NCBI GenBank assembly: GCA_046732855.1
Contig: JBKPNX010000016.1
Span: 1 to 23,130, forward strand
Direction: 5' to 3'
Length of the DNA stretch: 23,130 bases
DNA from: JBKPNX01 sp046732855
GTDB lineage: Bacteria > Pseudomonadota > Alphaproteobacteria > Geminicoccales > Geminicoccaceae
Shown here: in pieces, positions 1 through 7,519 of the stretch
Position numbering within the stretch: the first letter of the stretch is position 1
Layout of the letters: every line of letters begins with the position of its first letter
Program-made: the position numbers and the translations under genes
The notes under the pieces: model-generated
Told to the model about the DNA's origin: nothing
Database searches by the model: none
The model's input: the letters and a program-made list of their open reading frames with translations, nothing else

Positions 1-312
1 GCCGGAAGCGGTCGGCTCATAGACCGCGACCACCGCATCGCGCACGCCGACGGCGCGCACCTCGGGCGGGGTCGCGGCCGCGCCCGCCTGCACGGCAGAG
101 CGCTCCGCAGCGGGCGCGCGGTCGCCGTCGCGGCCTTCGGCCGTGCCCGCCCTGCCGAAGGTGGGCGGCTCGACGGTGGCAGCGCCGAACAACGGTTCAC
201 GGCCCTGGCGCAGGCGGTCCCGCATCGCCGCCCAGCTCCGCTTGCCCGCACCCGCGTCGGTGGTCTCGGCCCCGGATTGGCCGGTTCGCCCGGAATTCGA
301 TCTCCTGAGCAT
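1..312 (-). CDS. Unidentified protein, N-terminal part (runs off the window)
   Basis: An open frame of 104 codons runs from an ATG at 312 to the left edge without a stop. The start is well supported: reading the minus strand, GGAGGT lies four to five bases before the ATG, one of the best Shine-Dalgarno matches in the window. The visible protein begins MLRRSNSGRTGQ, is rich in Arg, Gly, Ala and Pro, and has no signal peptide or membrane segment in the part seen. It looks like a disordered, charged N-terminal region leading into a folded domain near the edge (the stretch around VRDAVVAVYEP). I do not recognise the family. The product cannot be named without the sequence to the left. Confidence 0.6.
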   Translation of the reverse strand, partial: MLRRSNSGRTGQSGAETTDAGAGKRSWAAMRDRLRQGREPLFGAATVEPPTFGRAGTAEGRDGDRAPAAERSAVQAGAAATPPEVRAVGVRDAVVAVYEPTASG

Positions 313-486
313 CAAACCTCCGGTCGCCCGTCCGGCGACCCTATGCCGCCGCCCACGGTGAGCATGTCAGCTGAAACTTGCGGAACCGTAAAAGGCAAGG
401 CGCCGGTCTCGCCGCCTCGACGCCAGGCGTCGGGCGCACCGACCGTACGCGGGACCACAGGGCGCTGCGGTGGAACCTGACTGCGC

Positions 487-618
487 ACGGAAAACGGGGA
501 AGGCAGGGGCCTTCCCCGTTCCAGTCGGGGAGCTCACCGCTCCCGTGGGCGCTCGGCCAGTAGCTCTCGGGTGCCCGCGTCCCGAGAGCTCGATGGGCTG
601 AACCGATCGGGGCCGATC
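487..618 (-). ncRNA. Candidate structured small RNA or leader
   Basis: Four perfect inverted repeats follow each other with short spacers: 605-610 with 613-618 (6 bp; realistically 5 bp with a 4-base loop), 562-571 with 581-590 (10 bp, 9-base loop), 528-533 with 539-544 (6 bp, 5-base loop) and 493-503 with 510-520 (11 bp, 6-base loop). On the minus strand the last and strongest stem is followed by a short run of T, so the order reads as a folded RNA that ends in an intrinsic terminator. It could be a free-standing small RNA with its 5' end around 620-660, or an attenuated leader of the gene starting at 312. It does not contain the conserved cores of SRP RNA, RNase P RNA or tmRNA that I looked for. 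No family is assigned. Confidence 0.35.
491..520 (-). terminator. Rho-independent terminator-like hairpin
   Basis: An 11-bp perfect stem (AACGGGGAAGG with its complement) closes a 6-base loop. On the minus strand the stem runs into four T residues, two of them within the stem. On the plus strand the T run is only two long, so minus-strand termination is the better reading. It would end the candidate small RNA or attenuate transcription into the gene at 312. Confidence 0.5.
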
Positions 619-940
619 CTACGCACATTCCCTGCTGGTCATGTGTATGAAAGTGTAGAGTTTTGTCGCCGATGGCCGCCCGAGGCTCATGGTCCGCGCG
701 CGGCCCGACCTCGCGCCGCCCTCTCCGAGGCATGACAACAACAGGTCAGCCACAGTGCGCGAGAACGACGCACGCCGCCAGTAGAATGCCGCGACCCGGC
801 TCTCGGTGATGCCTGCTCACCCTGTGCTTGCCGGGCGGGCGCAGCGGCCGGTGCGGCTTCGCTCGAATATTCGTCTTGGATTGCGCGTCAGGTTGCAGCA
901 GTCTACCGAACGTGCGATTGCGACACAAATGGGAGCGTCA

Positions 941-1657
941 TTGGCCGAGCATATTGTCATTGTCGACGATGACGAGCTGCTGCGCAGCCGGCTCGCCGCC
1001 TACCTCACGAGCGAGGGGTTTCGGGTGACCACCGCCGAGAGCGCCGCGAAATTCCGCGACGTCATGGCGCGTGACCCGATCGACCTCGCGCTGGTCGACA
1101 TTACCATGCCGGGAGAGGACGGCCTCAGCCTGACCCGGTTCCTGCGCGAGCGCTCCGAGATCGGGGTGGTGATCCTGACCGGCAAGGGCGACCCGATCGA
1201 TCGCGCGATCGGCCTGGAGATCGGCGCGGACGACTACATCGCCAAGCCCTTCCATCTGCGTGAGCTGCTGGCCCGTGTGCGCAGCGTGCTGCGGCGCACC
1301 AACCCCCGGACCAATCGCAAAGCCGGCGCGGTCGCGCCAGTGGTGCGCTTCGCCGGCTGGCGCTTCGATCTGGCCAAGCGGACGCTTACTTCCGCCCAGG
1401 GCAAGTCGGTCCCGCTGACGACGGCCGAATTTCAGCTGCTCGAGGCATTCGTCACTCATCCCAATCAAGTGCTCGGGCGTGACCAGCTGCTGCAGCTGGT
1501 CGCGCGGCGCCGGTGGGACCCCTATGACCGCACCATCGACCAGCACATCAGCCGGGTGCGGCGCAAGATCGAGCAGGACCCAAAGCGGCCCGACCTGATC
1601 AAGTCGGTCCGCGGCCAGGGCTACCTGTTCGCCGTTCCGATCGAGCGCCAGCGGTGA
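941..1657 (+). CDS. OmpR-family response regulator
   Basis: A cytoplasmic two-component response regulator that binds DNA when phosphorylated. The N-terminal receiver domain (about residues 3-115) shows the acidic pocket DDD at 9-11, the phospho-acceptor Asp53 in LALVDITMPG, the conserved Thr80 in ILTGKG and Lys102 in IAKPF. The C-terminal half is an OmpR/PhoB winged helix (LTTAEFQLLEAF, DRTIDQHISRVRRKIE, SVRGQGYLF). I chose the TTG at 941 because GGGAG lies five bases before it and the protein then begins (M)AEHIVIVDDD, the normal N-terminus of the family. An ATG at 929, four codons earlier, has no ribosome site, and the longer reading from 806 adds an unlikely Arg-rich stretch. The length of 238 residues is typical. 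The neighbouring histidine kinase points towards it and is a candidate partner, though the two are not co-transcribed. Confidence 0.93.
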   Translation: MAEHIVIVDDDELLRSRLAAYLTSEGFRVTTAESAAKFRDVMARDPIDLALVDITMPGEDGLSLTRFLRERSEIGVVILTGKGDPIDRAIGLEIGADDYIAKPFHLRELLARVRSVLRRTNPRTNRKAGAVAPVVRFAGWRFDLAKRTLTSAQGKSVPLTTAEFQLLEAFVTHPNQVLGRDQLLQLVARRRWDPYDRTIDQHISRVRRKIEQDPKRPDLIKSVRGQGYLFAVPIERQR

Positions 1658-1662
1658 GTTCA

Positions 1663-1681
1663 GCCGGCGGCATGGGCCGGC
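1663..1681. terminator. Possible shared terminator between converging genes
   Basis: GCCGGC at 1663-1668 pairs with GCCGGC at 1676-1681 around a 7-base loop, in the 32-base gap between the ends of the response regulator and the histidine kinase. There is no T run on either strand, so its role is uncertain. The position between two converging stop codons is the main argument. Confidence 0.3.
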
Positions 1682-1689
1682 GCACAGAT

Positions 1690-2907
1690 TCACGAGGCCG
1701 AGGCCACGACCCGCTGGTCGACGAATGCGTCGGGGACTGCATGGCCTTCGGCATCGGGCAGGTAGAGCGTCACCGCAGTCCCCTGCCCGACCTCGCTCTG
1801 GATCCGGACGTGGCCCCCCGACTGCTTGGCGAAGCCATAGACCATGCTCAGGCCGAGACCGGTGCCGCCACCGGCCTCCTTGGTCGTGAACAAGGGCTCG
1901 AAGGCGTGCTCCAAAACCTCCGGTGTCATGCCGTGGCCGGTATCCGTGACCGTCACCGTGACGAACGCGTTGCCGGCGGGGCCGGCATTTTGGCTGCCTC
2001 GAGTCGCGCGCTGGCTTGCCGTTGCGATGCTCAGCGTGCCGCCCCCGGGCATCGCGTCGCGCGCATTGAAGGCAAGGTTCAAGAGCGCATTCTGCAGCTG
2101 GGCGGGGTCGACCCAAGCCTGACAACGTTCCTCGCTGAGCGTCGTTTCGAGCCGGATGTCCGGGGCGAGGGAGTGGCCCAGCAGCTCCCCGGTCGCGCCG
2201 ACGATCGCGTTGACGTCGACCAGCCGGGCTTCGAGCCGCTGGCGCCGGGCAAAGGTGAGAAGACGCTCGGTCAGCTCGGCGCCGTTGCGCAGGACGGCGT
2301 GCGCCTCCTCGGCCAACTTCGCGATGCGCGTCTGCGGGTCAGTAAGCGCAGCGATCATCTCGAGATCGACGATCGCGAGCGCGAGCAGGTTGTTGAAATC
2401 GTGCGCGATGCCGCCCGTGAGCTGGCCCAGCGCCTCGAGCTTCTGCACCTGGCGAAGCTGCTCGCGATGCTCGTCGATCAGGCGGTTGTCCCGACGCAGC
2501 CGGGTCGACAAGGTGCGCAGCAGGTTGAGCGAGACCGCGTGGGACGCGGTGACGAGCGACCACATGGTCGCCTCGCTCAAGACCAGCATCCGCGTCGGCT
2601 CATGGGCGACGACGTAGGCGGAGGTCGGACCTTTGTCGATCAGCGACAGTTCGCCCACGGTCTCGCCGGCACCCAAAGTCACGATCGGCGGGCTGGCAGG
2701 TGAACCGAGGTGCACGCCGAGCTCCCCGGACAGCACGAGATAAAGGCGATCGTTGGGCTGATCCGCCTCGATCAGGATCGCGCCGCTGCGGATGCTGCGT
2801 ACCTCGCAATTCTGGAGGAGTGGTCGCAACTCCTCGACGTCCACCGACTGGAACAATGCGAGTTGGGCCAGCTCGTCCGGCGGCGGCAATCGTCTCGAGG
2901 GCCTCAT
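1690..2907 (-). CDS. Soluble sensor histidine kinase with cyclic-nucleotide-binding-like domain
   Basis: A 405-residue protein with no membrane segment. Residues about 12-140 match the cNMP-binding/Crp-type beta-roll (LFQSVDVEELRPLL, GAILIEADQPNDRLYLVLSGELGV, GETVGELSLI). A helical linker leads to the dimerisation and phospho-acceptor helix with IAHDFNN, His169. The ATPase domain carries the N box around Asn277 and Asn281 (NLAFNARDA), DTGHGM at 322-327 and the G2 box GGGTGLGLSMVYGF near 346-359. It is therefore predicted to be a cytoplasmic kinase whose signal is sensed by the beta-roll. The ATG at 2907 follows GGAGAGG, a good ribosome site. Kinases with HDFNN often work with separate or hybrid receivers; the converging OmpR-type regulator is the nearest candidate. 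The ligand is unknown, and the beta-roll may bind no nucleotide. Confidence 0.9.
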   Translation of the reverse strand: MRPSRRLPPPDELAQLALFQSVDVEELRPLLQNCEVRSIRSGAILIEADQPNDRLYLVLSGELGVHLGSPASPPIVTLGAGETVGELSLIDKGPTSAYVVAHEPTRMLVLSEATMWSLVTASHAVSLNLLRTLSTRLRRDNRLIDEHREQLRQVQKLEALGQLTGGIAHDFNNLLALAIVDLEMIAALTDPQTRIAKLAEEAHAVLRNGAELTERLLTFARRQRLEARLVDVNAIVGATGELLGHSLAPDIRLETTLSEERCQAWVDPAQLQNALLNLAFNARDAMPGGGTLSIATASQRATRGSQNAGPAGNAFVTVTVTDTGHGMTPEVLEHAFEPLFTTKEAGGGTGLGLSMVYGFAKQSGGHVRIQSEVGQGTAVTLYLPDAEGHAVPDAFVDQRVVASAS

Positions 2908-2942
2908 GCCTCTCCGTGCCCGATTATGGTCGGCCCCTCGCG

Positions 2943-2960
2943 TGGCACGAAATCATGCCA
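2943..2960. promoter_or_regulatory. Inverted repeat upstream of the histidine kinase
   Basis: TGGCA and TGCCA, separated by eight bases, lie about 35 bases upstream of the kinase start, in the 165-base gap between trmJ and the kinase. The size and position would suit an operator for a dimeric regulator. Only one copy was seen, and such short arms can arise by chance. Confidence 0.2.
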
Positions 2961-3072
2961 ATAGCAATCACGAATGGAGCGATTCCACCAGGGGCTCATG
3001 CACTGAGAGTTGTGCCTGATCGACGCTTTCGGCCAGTCGATGCCCCTGCGTCGCCACGGATGTCTCGCGCCG

Positions 3073-3870
3073 TCAGCACCGCCCCTGGTCTTCACGCGGG
3101 GGTAGCGGGGTCCGCCGACCGCCACGGGCAATCTCCTTGATTACCCCGCGCAGCAGATGGACGTCGGCCTCGCGCAACTCGGCGCGCGCGCCGATCAGCT
3201 TGAGCGCGCGACTCATGCTCGCCCGGCGATCGGCGGCGCGAAAGAAGTCCACCCGATCCAGCTCGGCGATCAGATGCTCGAGCAGCTGCACGAGCTCGCC
3301 TTTGACCGCCGGGCGACCCGCCGGCGCGGCCGCCTGTCGCTCGATCACCGCCGCCGCCGATTGAAACCATTCGTACGCGACCAGCAGTACCGCCTGAGCG
3401 AGGTTGAGCGAGAAGAAGTCCGGATTGACCGGGATGCTGACCACCGCGTCGGCGTAGATCAGATCGTCGTTGGACAGACCGGTTCGCTCGGGGCCGAACA
3501 GGATGCCGACCCGCTCGCCCCGGCGCAGCGCCGCACGAGCCTCGCGCGCGGCCTGCGCCGCCGTCACCACCGGCTTGGCCAGATCGCGCGGCCGCGCGGT
3601 GGTGGCGTAGAGCCGCTGCAGATCGCCGATCGCGTCCTCGACCCGCTCGAACACGCGCAGGCGATTGAGCACCTCCGTCGCGCCCGAGGCCGCCTGCACC
3701 GCCTTGACGTTCGGCCAACCGCATTGCGGCTGGACCAGGCGCAGATCCGCGAGGCCGAAATTGAGCATCGCCCGCGCCGCGGCCCCGACGTTCTCGCCGA
3801 GCTGCGGGCGGACCAGGACGAAGACTGGAGCGGACGGGCCGCGCGCCGCCGCGGCGGGCTGTTCGGTCAT
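3073..3870 (-). CDS. trmJ: tRNA 2'-O-ribose methyltransferase, TrmJ type
   Basis: A SPOUT-fold methyltransferase of the TrmH/TrmJ family; TrmJ uses S-adenosylmethionine to methylate the 2'-OH of nucleotide 32 in the tRNA anticodon loop. Visible family motifs are VRPQLGENVGAAARAM (19-35), GILFGPERTGLSNDDL (about 122-137) and IPVNPDFFSLNLAQAV (146-161), the last two forming the knotted cofactor site. The C-terminal helical part (about 180-255) carries FFRAADRRASMSRALKLIGARA, as in TrmJ homologues. The 265-residue length is normal. The start codon directly follows the cimA stop (TAAATG), so the two genes should be translationally coupled. The alternative is another TrmH-family specificity; the length and motif 3 favour TrmJ. 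Confidence 0.9.
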   Translation of the reverse strand: MTEQPAAAARGPSAPVFVLVRPQLGENVGAAARAMLNFGLADLRLVQPQCGWPNVKAVQAASGATEVLNRLRVFERVEDAIGDLQRLYATTARPRDLAKPVVTAAQAAREARAALRRGERVGILFGPERTGLSNDDLIYADAVVSIPVNPDFFSLNLAQAVLLVAYEWFQSAAAVIERQAAAPAGRPAVKGELVQLLEHLIAELDRVDFFRAADRRASMSRALKLIGARAELREADVHLLRGVIKEIARGGRRTPLPPREDQGRC

Positions 3871-5463
3871 TTATTGCGCCGCTGCGGCGCCGTCCACGAA
3901 CAGCTTGTAGGTGATCGCGTCGTGCAGGGCGGCGTACGAGGCGTCGATCACGTTGGTGGACACGCCGACCGTCGACCAGCGCCGGCCGTCGTCGTCGGCG
4001 CTCTCGATGATCACCCGGGTGACCGCGGCGGTGCCCGCCTCTGGGGTCAGGATGCGCACCTTGTAATCGGCCAGATGCATATGCTCGAGCGCAGGATAGG
4101 TCGGCGACAGCGCTTGGCGGAGCGCGGTATCGAGGGCGTGCACCGGGCCGTTCCCCTCGGCCACGATCATGCGTCTGGCCTCGCCCACCTCCACCTTGAT
4201 CGTCGCCTCGGACAGCGTGACGAGCTCGTTGCGGGCGTTGTAGCGGCGCTCGTCGATGATCCGGAAGCTGCTGAGGCGGAAGAAGTCGGGCACCTGACCG
4301 AGGGTGCGCCGGGCGAGCAGCTCGAAGCTCGCCTCCGCCCCTTCGTAGGCGTAGCCGCACGCCTCGCGCTCCTTGACCGCGCCGAGCAGGCCGCTCAGCT
4401 GCTCTTCCCCCGGCGCCTGCAGGCCGATCTCGTCGAGGCGGGTCTGCAGATTGGCGCGGCCCGCCTGGTCCGACACCGCGACGTGGCGCCGATTGCCGAC
4501 CAGCTCGGGCGGCACGTGCTCGTAGCTGCTCGGGTCCTTGGCCACCGCCGAGGCGTGCAGGCCGGCCTTGTGGGTGAACGCGCAGGCGCCGACGTAGGCG
4601 GCGTGCCGGTCGGGGATGCGGTTGAGGCGCTCGTCCACGGCGCGCGACAGGCCGGTCAGCTGGCGCAGCCCCGCGTCCGACACTCCCGTCTCGTAGCCCA
4701 TCTTGAGCACAAGCGTCGGGATCAGCGCGATCAGGTCGGCGTTGCCGCAGCGTTCGCCCAGGCCGTTCAACGTGCCCTGCGCCTGGCGCGCGCCGGCGCG
4801 CAGCGCGGCGAGCGTGTTGGCGACCGCGTTGTCGGTATCGTTGTGGGCGTGGATGCCGAGCTGGTCCGGCGGGATCCGCCGCGCCACTTGCTCGACCGCG
4901 CTTGCGATCTCGTGCGGCAGGCGGCCACCGTTGGTGTCGCACAGCACGATCCAGCGCGCGCCGCCTTGCCGGGCCGCCTCGAGGCAGGCGAGCGCGTAAG
5001 CCGGATCGGCCGCGTGCCCGTCGAAGAAGTGCTCGGCGTCGAACAGCACCTCGCCGACCCGCCGGCACGCCTGCGCGACGCTGTCCTCGATCATGCGCAG
5101 GTTCTCATCCAGCGCCACGCCGAGCGCCACCTCGACCTGTCTGGCCGAGCTCTTGCCGACCAGGGTGATGGCGTCGGCCCCGCTCCGGAACAGGGCGGCA
5201 AGACCGGGATCATTGGCGGCGCTGCGGCCGGCGCGCCGGGTCATGCCGAACGCGCACAGCCTGGCGCGGCGCAACGCCGGCGGATCAGCGAAAAAGGCGT
5301 CGTCGGTGGGATTGGCGCCCGGCCAGCCGGCCTCGATGTAGTCGACCCCGAGCTGATCGAGCAGCTGAGCGATCGCCACCTTGTCCGCGGTGGTGAAGTC
5401 GACGCCGTGGGTCTGCCCGCCATCGCGCAGGGTGGTGTCGTAGAGATGAATGCGCTCGGCCAT
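3871..5463 (-). CDS. cimA: (R)-citramalate synthase
   Basis: Condenses acetyl-CoA with pyruvate to citramalate, the first step of the threonine-independent route to isoleucine. The N-terminal TIM barrel opens with LYDTTLRDGGQTHGVDF (7-23), holding the metal-binding Asp and catalytic Arg, followed by YIEAGWPGANPTDDAFF, which separates CimA from LeuA. HAHNDTDNAVANTLAAL and GLGERCGNADL provide further active-site His and Asn residues. The C-terminal part contains the LeuA-type regulatory dimer domain, where isoleucine feedback would act. I chose the ATG at 5463 because it places the canonical motif at residue 7; a GTG at 5505 would add 14 residues with no family support. The length of 530 residues is typical. 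It is first in a two-gene unit with trmJ. Confidence 0.93.
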   Translation of the reverse strand: MAERIHLYDTTLRDGGQTHGVDFTTADKVAIAQLLDQLGVDYIEAGWPGANPTDDAFFADPPALRRARLCAFGMTRRAGRSAANDPGLAALFRSGADAITLVGKSSARQVEVALGVALDENLRMIEDSVAQACRRVGEVLFDAEHFFDGHAADPAYALACLEAARQGGARWIVLCDTNGGRLPHEIASAVEQVARRIPPDQLGIHAHNDTDNAVANTLAALRAGARQAQGTLNGLGERCGNADLIALIPTLVLKMGYETGVSDAGLRQLTGLSRAVDERLNRIPDRHAAYVGACAFTHKAGLHASAVAKDPSSYEHVPPELVGNRRHVAVSDQAGRANLQTRLDEIGLQAPGEEQLSGLLGAVKEREACGYAYEGAEASFELLARRTLGQVPDFFRLSSFRIIDERRYNARNELVTLSEATIKVEVGEARRMIVAEGNGPVHALDTALRQALSPTYPALEHMHLADYKVRILTPEAGTAAVTRVIIESADDDGRRWSTVGVSTNVIDASYAALHDAITYKLFVDGAAAAQ

Positions 5464-5576
5464 CGGCGCGCCGTGAAACGGGTCCGCTTGCTCGCGGGCG
5501 GGCACCCCGCGGAGCGCTGATCGCTAGCAGATGCCGGCACCCTGGTCCATTGCCTTCAAGCCACTCGTCCGGCGGC

Positions 5577-6503
5577 TCAATCGGGCGGCGGCGGGAAGAT
5601 CAGATCGAGCGCCTTCGGCAGGACCTCGATCGTGGCGTTCAGCCGGCCGACGCCGTCGCCGTCGACCTGCATCGGCTCGCCCGGTCGGCCGCGGATCTCG
5701 ATCCGCCGCGCCTCGACCAGGCGATAGCTCGAGAGCCGCGGCAGGCGACCCGCGAACAGGGCGAGCGCATAGCCGATCGTGGCGAGCCGCCCGGCGCGCT
5801 CGAACAGGCATACCTGCAGCGTGTCGCTCTCGAGACTCGCCGCCGACGCGCAGACGAAGCGGCCGCCATAGAAGCGCGAGTTGGCGACGATCACCGATGC
5901 GGCCCGCCGGAGCGTGTTGTCGGTCAGCACCTCGTAGCCGAGGGAATGGAACACCAGCAGCTGGCGCGCAATCGCGAGGGCATAAGCGCCTTTGCCGAGC
6001 CAGCGCTTCATCGGCACGCTGACGTCGGCGACCACGTGCGCATCGAAGCCCGCCCCGGCCATCAGGATGAAGCGGCGGCCGTTGGCGGCGCCGAGCGCGA
6101 TCGGACGGGGCCGGCCCAGGGCCACGCAGCGCGCCACCGCGGCCGGATTGGTCCGGAGCCCGATCTCCGCCGCCAGCACGTTCGCCGTGCCGAGCGGAAT
6201 CACGGCGAGCGGCAGACCCGGGCAGGCCAGCCCGTTGATCGTTTCGTTGACCGTTCCGTCGCCGCCGGCCGCGACCACCACGTCGAACGCATCGCGATCG
6301 ACCGCGGCGGCAAACCGTTCGGCATCGCCCGGACCTTGCGTCTCGCGCAGCTCGAACGGGCAGCCGAGCGCGCGGAGCTGCGCCAGGACGGGCGCGAGAC
6401 GCTGACGCCGCCGCCAGCCGGCCGCCGGATTGAAAATGATCAACAGACGACGGGCGCTGGTCCTACAGGTCACCCGGCCACCATCGCTGAAGAACGGCGC
6501 CAC
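5577..6503 (-). CDS. Diacylglycerol-kinase-family lipid kinase
   Basis: A DagK_cat-domain protein (YegS/BmrU/DgkB-like). The nucleotide-binding hallmark GGDGTVNE lies at 80-87, preceded by LLIIFNPAAG near 20-29 and followed by PLGTANVLAAEIG (103-115); MAGAGFDAHVV and QVDGDGVG belong to the C-terminal beta-sandwich. The family phosphorylates diacylglycerol or related lipids at the inner membrane. The start is uncertain: GTG at 6503 gives 308 residues and GTG at 6473 gives 298, and neither has a strong ribosome site. The gene is divergent from a PlcP-like phosphoesterase and a glycosyltransferase. PlcP would release diacylglycerol, so this kinase could return surplus diacylglycerol to phosphatidate. 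That coupling is inference. Sphingoid or other lipid substrates are possible. Confidence 0.87.
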   Translation of the reverse strand: MAPFFSDGGRVTCRTSARRLLIIFNPAAGWRRRQRLAPVLAQLRALGCPFELRETQGPGDAERFAAAVDRDAFDVVVAAGGDGTVNETINGLACPGLPLAVIPLGTANVLAAEIGLRTNPAAVARCVALGRPRPIALGAANGRRFILMAGAGFDAHVVADVSVPMKRWLGKGAYALAIARQLLVFHSLGYEVLTDNTLRRAASVIVANSRFYGGRFVCASAASLESDTLQVCLFERAGRLATIGYALALFAGRLPRLSSYRLVEARRIEIRGRPGEPMQVDGDGVGRLNATIEVLPKALDLIFPPPPD

Positions 6504-6603
6504 TGCTCACGACCAAGCCTCACCACGATTAGAGACACCGCAGGCTCGACGGTACTGACTAATGAAAAGTAAAGCTCTTCCGCTACGAAGGAAATATCCA
6601 TGG

Positions 6604-6621
6604 CTGTCATATTATCGTCAT
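6604..6621 (+). promoter_or_regulatory. Pho box (PhoB binding site)
   Basis: CTGTCATATTATCGTCAT matches the 18-base PhoB consensus CTGTCATAWAWCTGTCAY at 15 of 18 positions, with a perfect first half-site and the correct 11-base phase between the two halves. It points towards the phosphoesterase gene at 6677. TATTCA at 6632-6637 begins 11 bases after the box, where the -10 element sits in PhoB-dependent promoters, although its match to TATAAT is weak. The site lies in a less GC-rich patch of the divergent intergenic region. Confidence 0.6.
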
Positions 6622-6676
6622 GTCTTCGAGTTATTCACCGGCATAGTTGGATGATAGGACACGACGAGTCTCGCGC

Positions 6677-7519
6677 ATGCTCGCCCACGATCGATCGCTG
6701 AAAGCCGCTGCGGGTTTCGCAAGCCGGCGCTATCGCGCGGTCTTCATTTCGGACCTACACCTCGGCAGTAGGGGCTGCAAGGCCGATTGCCTCCTCGATT
6801 TCCTGCACCACGTGGAATCGGAATATCTGTACCTGGTCGGCGACATCGTCGACGGCTGGCGCCTGCGCAAGCGCTGGTTCTGGCCGGACCAGCATCATCA
6901 GGTCCTGCACCGACTCCTGGCGCGCGCGACGCAGGGCACCACGGTGGTCTATCTGCCCGGCAACCACGACGAGGCCCTGCGCCGATGGATCGGCAACACG
7001 TTCGCCGGTGTGCGCATCCTGCACGACGTCATTCACCACACGGCCGACGGCAGGCGACTGCTGGTCATTCACGGCGACGGCTTTGATGGCGTCTGCCGCG
7101 ACATGAAGTGGCTGGCCCTGCTCGGTTCGGTCGCGTACGACGCCTCGCTCCGGCTGAACACATGGCTGAACGCGCTGCGCGGCTGGCTAGGCCTCAGCTA
7201 TTGGTCGCTGTCCGGGTGCCTCAAGCAGCAGGTCAAGACCGCGGTCAAGTTCATCGATCGTTACGAACGCTCGATCGCGGTCGAGGCGCGGCGCCGCGGC
7301 GCGTGCGGCGTGGTCTGCGGCCACGTGCACAAGCCGGAGATCCGGACCATCGAGGGCATCCAGTACTGCAACGACGGCGACTGGGTGGAGAGCTGCTCGG
7401 CGCTGGTCGAGCATTGGGACGGCAGCCTCGAGCTGGTCAACTGGCCGCGGCAGCGCCGCTTCGACCTGGCCCCGCTCGGGCCCGTGCTGCCGGCGAGGGT
7501 GGATGCGGCCGCGGCCTGA
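6677..7519 (+). CDS. plcP: Calcineurin-like phosphoesterase, probable phospholipase C (PlcP)
   Basis: A cytoplasmic metallophosphoesterase of 280 residues with the two-metal-site motifs in order: SDLHLGS (Asp26, His28), GDIVDGW (Asp56), GNHDE (Asn96, His97), HGDGFD and GHVHKPE. Automatic annotation would call it UDP-2,3-diacylglucosamine diphosphatase (LpxH-like). Three facts favour PlcP, the phospholipase C that removes phosphorylated head groups from membrane lipids during phosphate starvation: the overlapping GT4 glycosyltransferase, the upstream Pho box, and the general use of LpxI rather than LpxH in Alphaproteobacteria. I use the ATG at 6677; a TTG at 6647 would add ten residues (DDRTRRVSR region), and neither has a strong ribosome site. 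Its stop overlaps the next start (TGATG). Confidence 0.85.
   Translation: MLAHDRSLKAAAGFASRRYRAVFISDLHLGSRGCKADCLLDFLHHVESEYLYLVGDIVDGWRLRKRWFWPDQHHQVLHRLLARATQGTTVVYLPGNHDEALRRWIGNTFAGVRILHDVIHHTADGRRLLVIHGDGFDGVCRDMKWLALLGSVAYDASLRLNTWLNALRGWLGLSYWSLSGCLKQQVKTAVKFIDRYERSIAVEARRRGACGVVCGHVHKPEIRTIEGIQYCNDGDWVESCSALVEHWDGSLELVNWPRQRRFDLAPLGPVLPARVDAAAA

Larger units (their letters stand above)
313..940. other. Gene-free stretch with structured elements
   Basis: About 630 bases separate the minus-strand gene ending its 5' side at 312 from the response regulator. Open frames here are low-complexity Arg/Pro/Ala translations that cross the hairpins and have no convincing start site, so I call no protein. 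The part between about 490 and 620 holds four consecutive hairpins (separate entry). The remainder must carry the promoters of both flanking genes, but I see no clear sigma-70 pair. The stretch 640-665 is less GC-rich than its surroundings and could hold a minus-strand promoter. Confidence 0.6.

Noticed and set aside
341..733. 130-codon minus-strand frame
   Set aside because: It spans all four hairpins, has no ribosome site and shows no domain-like pattern; a structured RNA explains the region better.
938..2125. 395-codon minus-strand frame and the 349-codon plus-strand frame at 1654-2703
   Set aside because: Antisense shadows of the response regulator and histidine kinase, produced by high third-position GC.
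2943..2960. Sigma-54 promoter read on the minus strand (TGGCATG...GTGC)
   Set aside because: The GG to GC distance is one base longer than the strict spacing sigma-54 needs.
3157..5520. 787-codon plus-strand frame opposite trmJ and cimA
   Set aside because: Antisense shadow rich in Arg, Gly, Asp and Val; both minus-strand genes have complete family motifs.
6600..6701. 33-codon ORF with an AAGGAAA ribosome-like site upstream of the PlcP-like gene
   Set aside because: It contains the Pho box, so it would lie upstream of the expected transcription start, and it overlaps the next gene out of frame.
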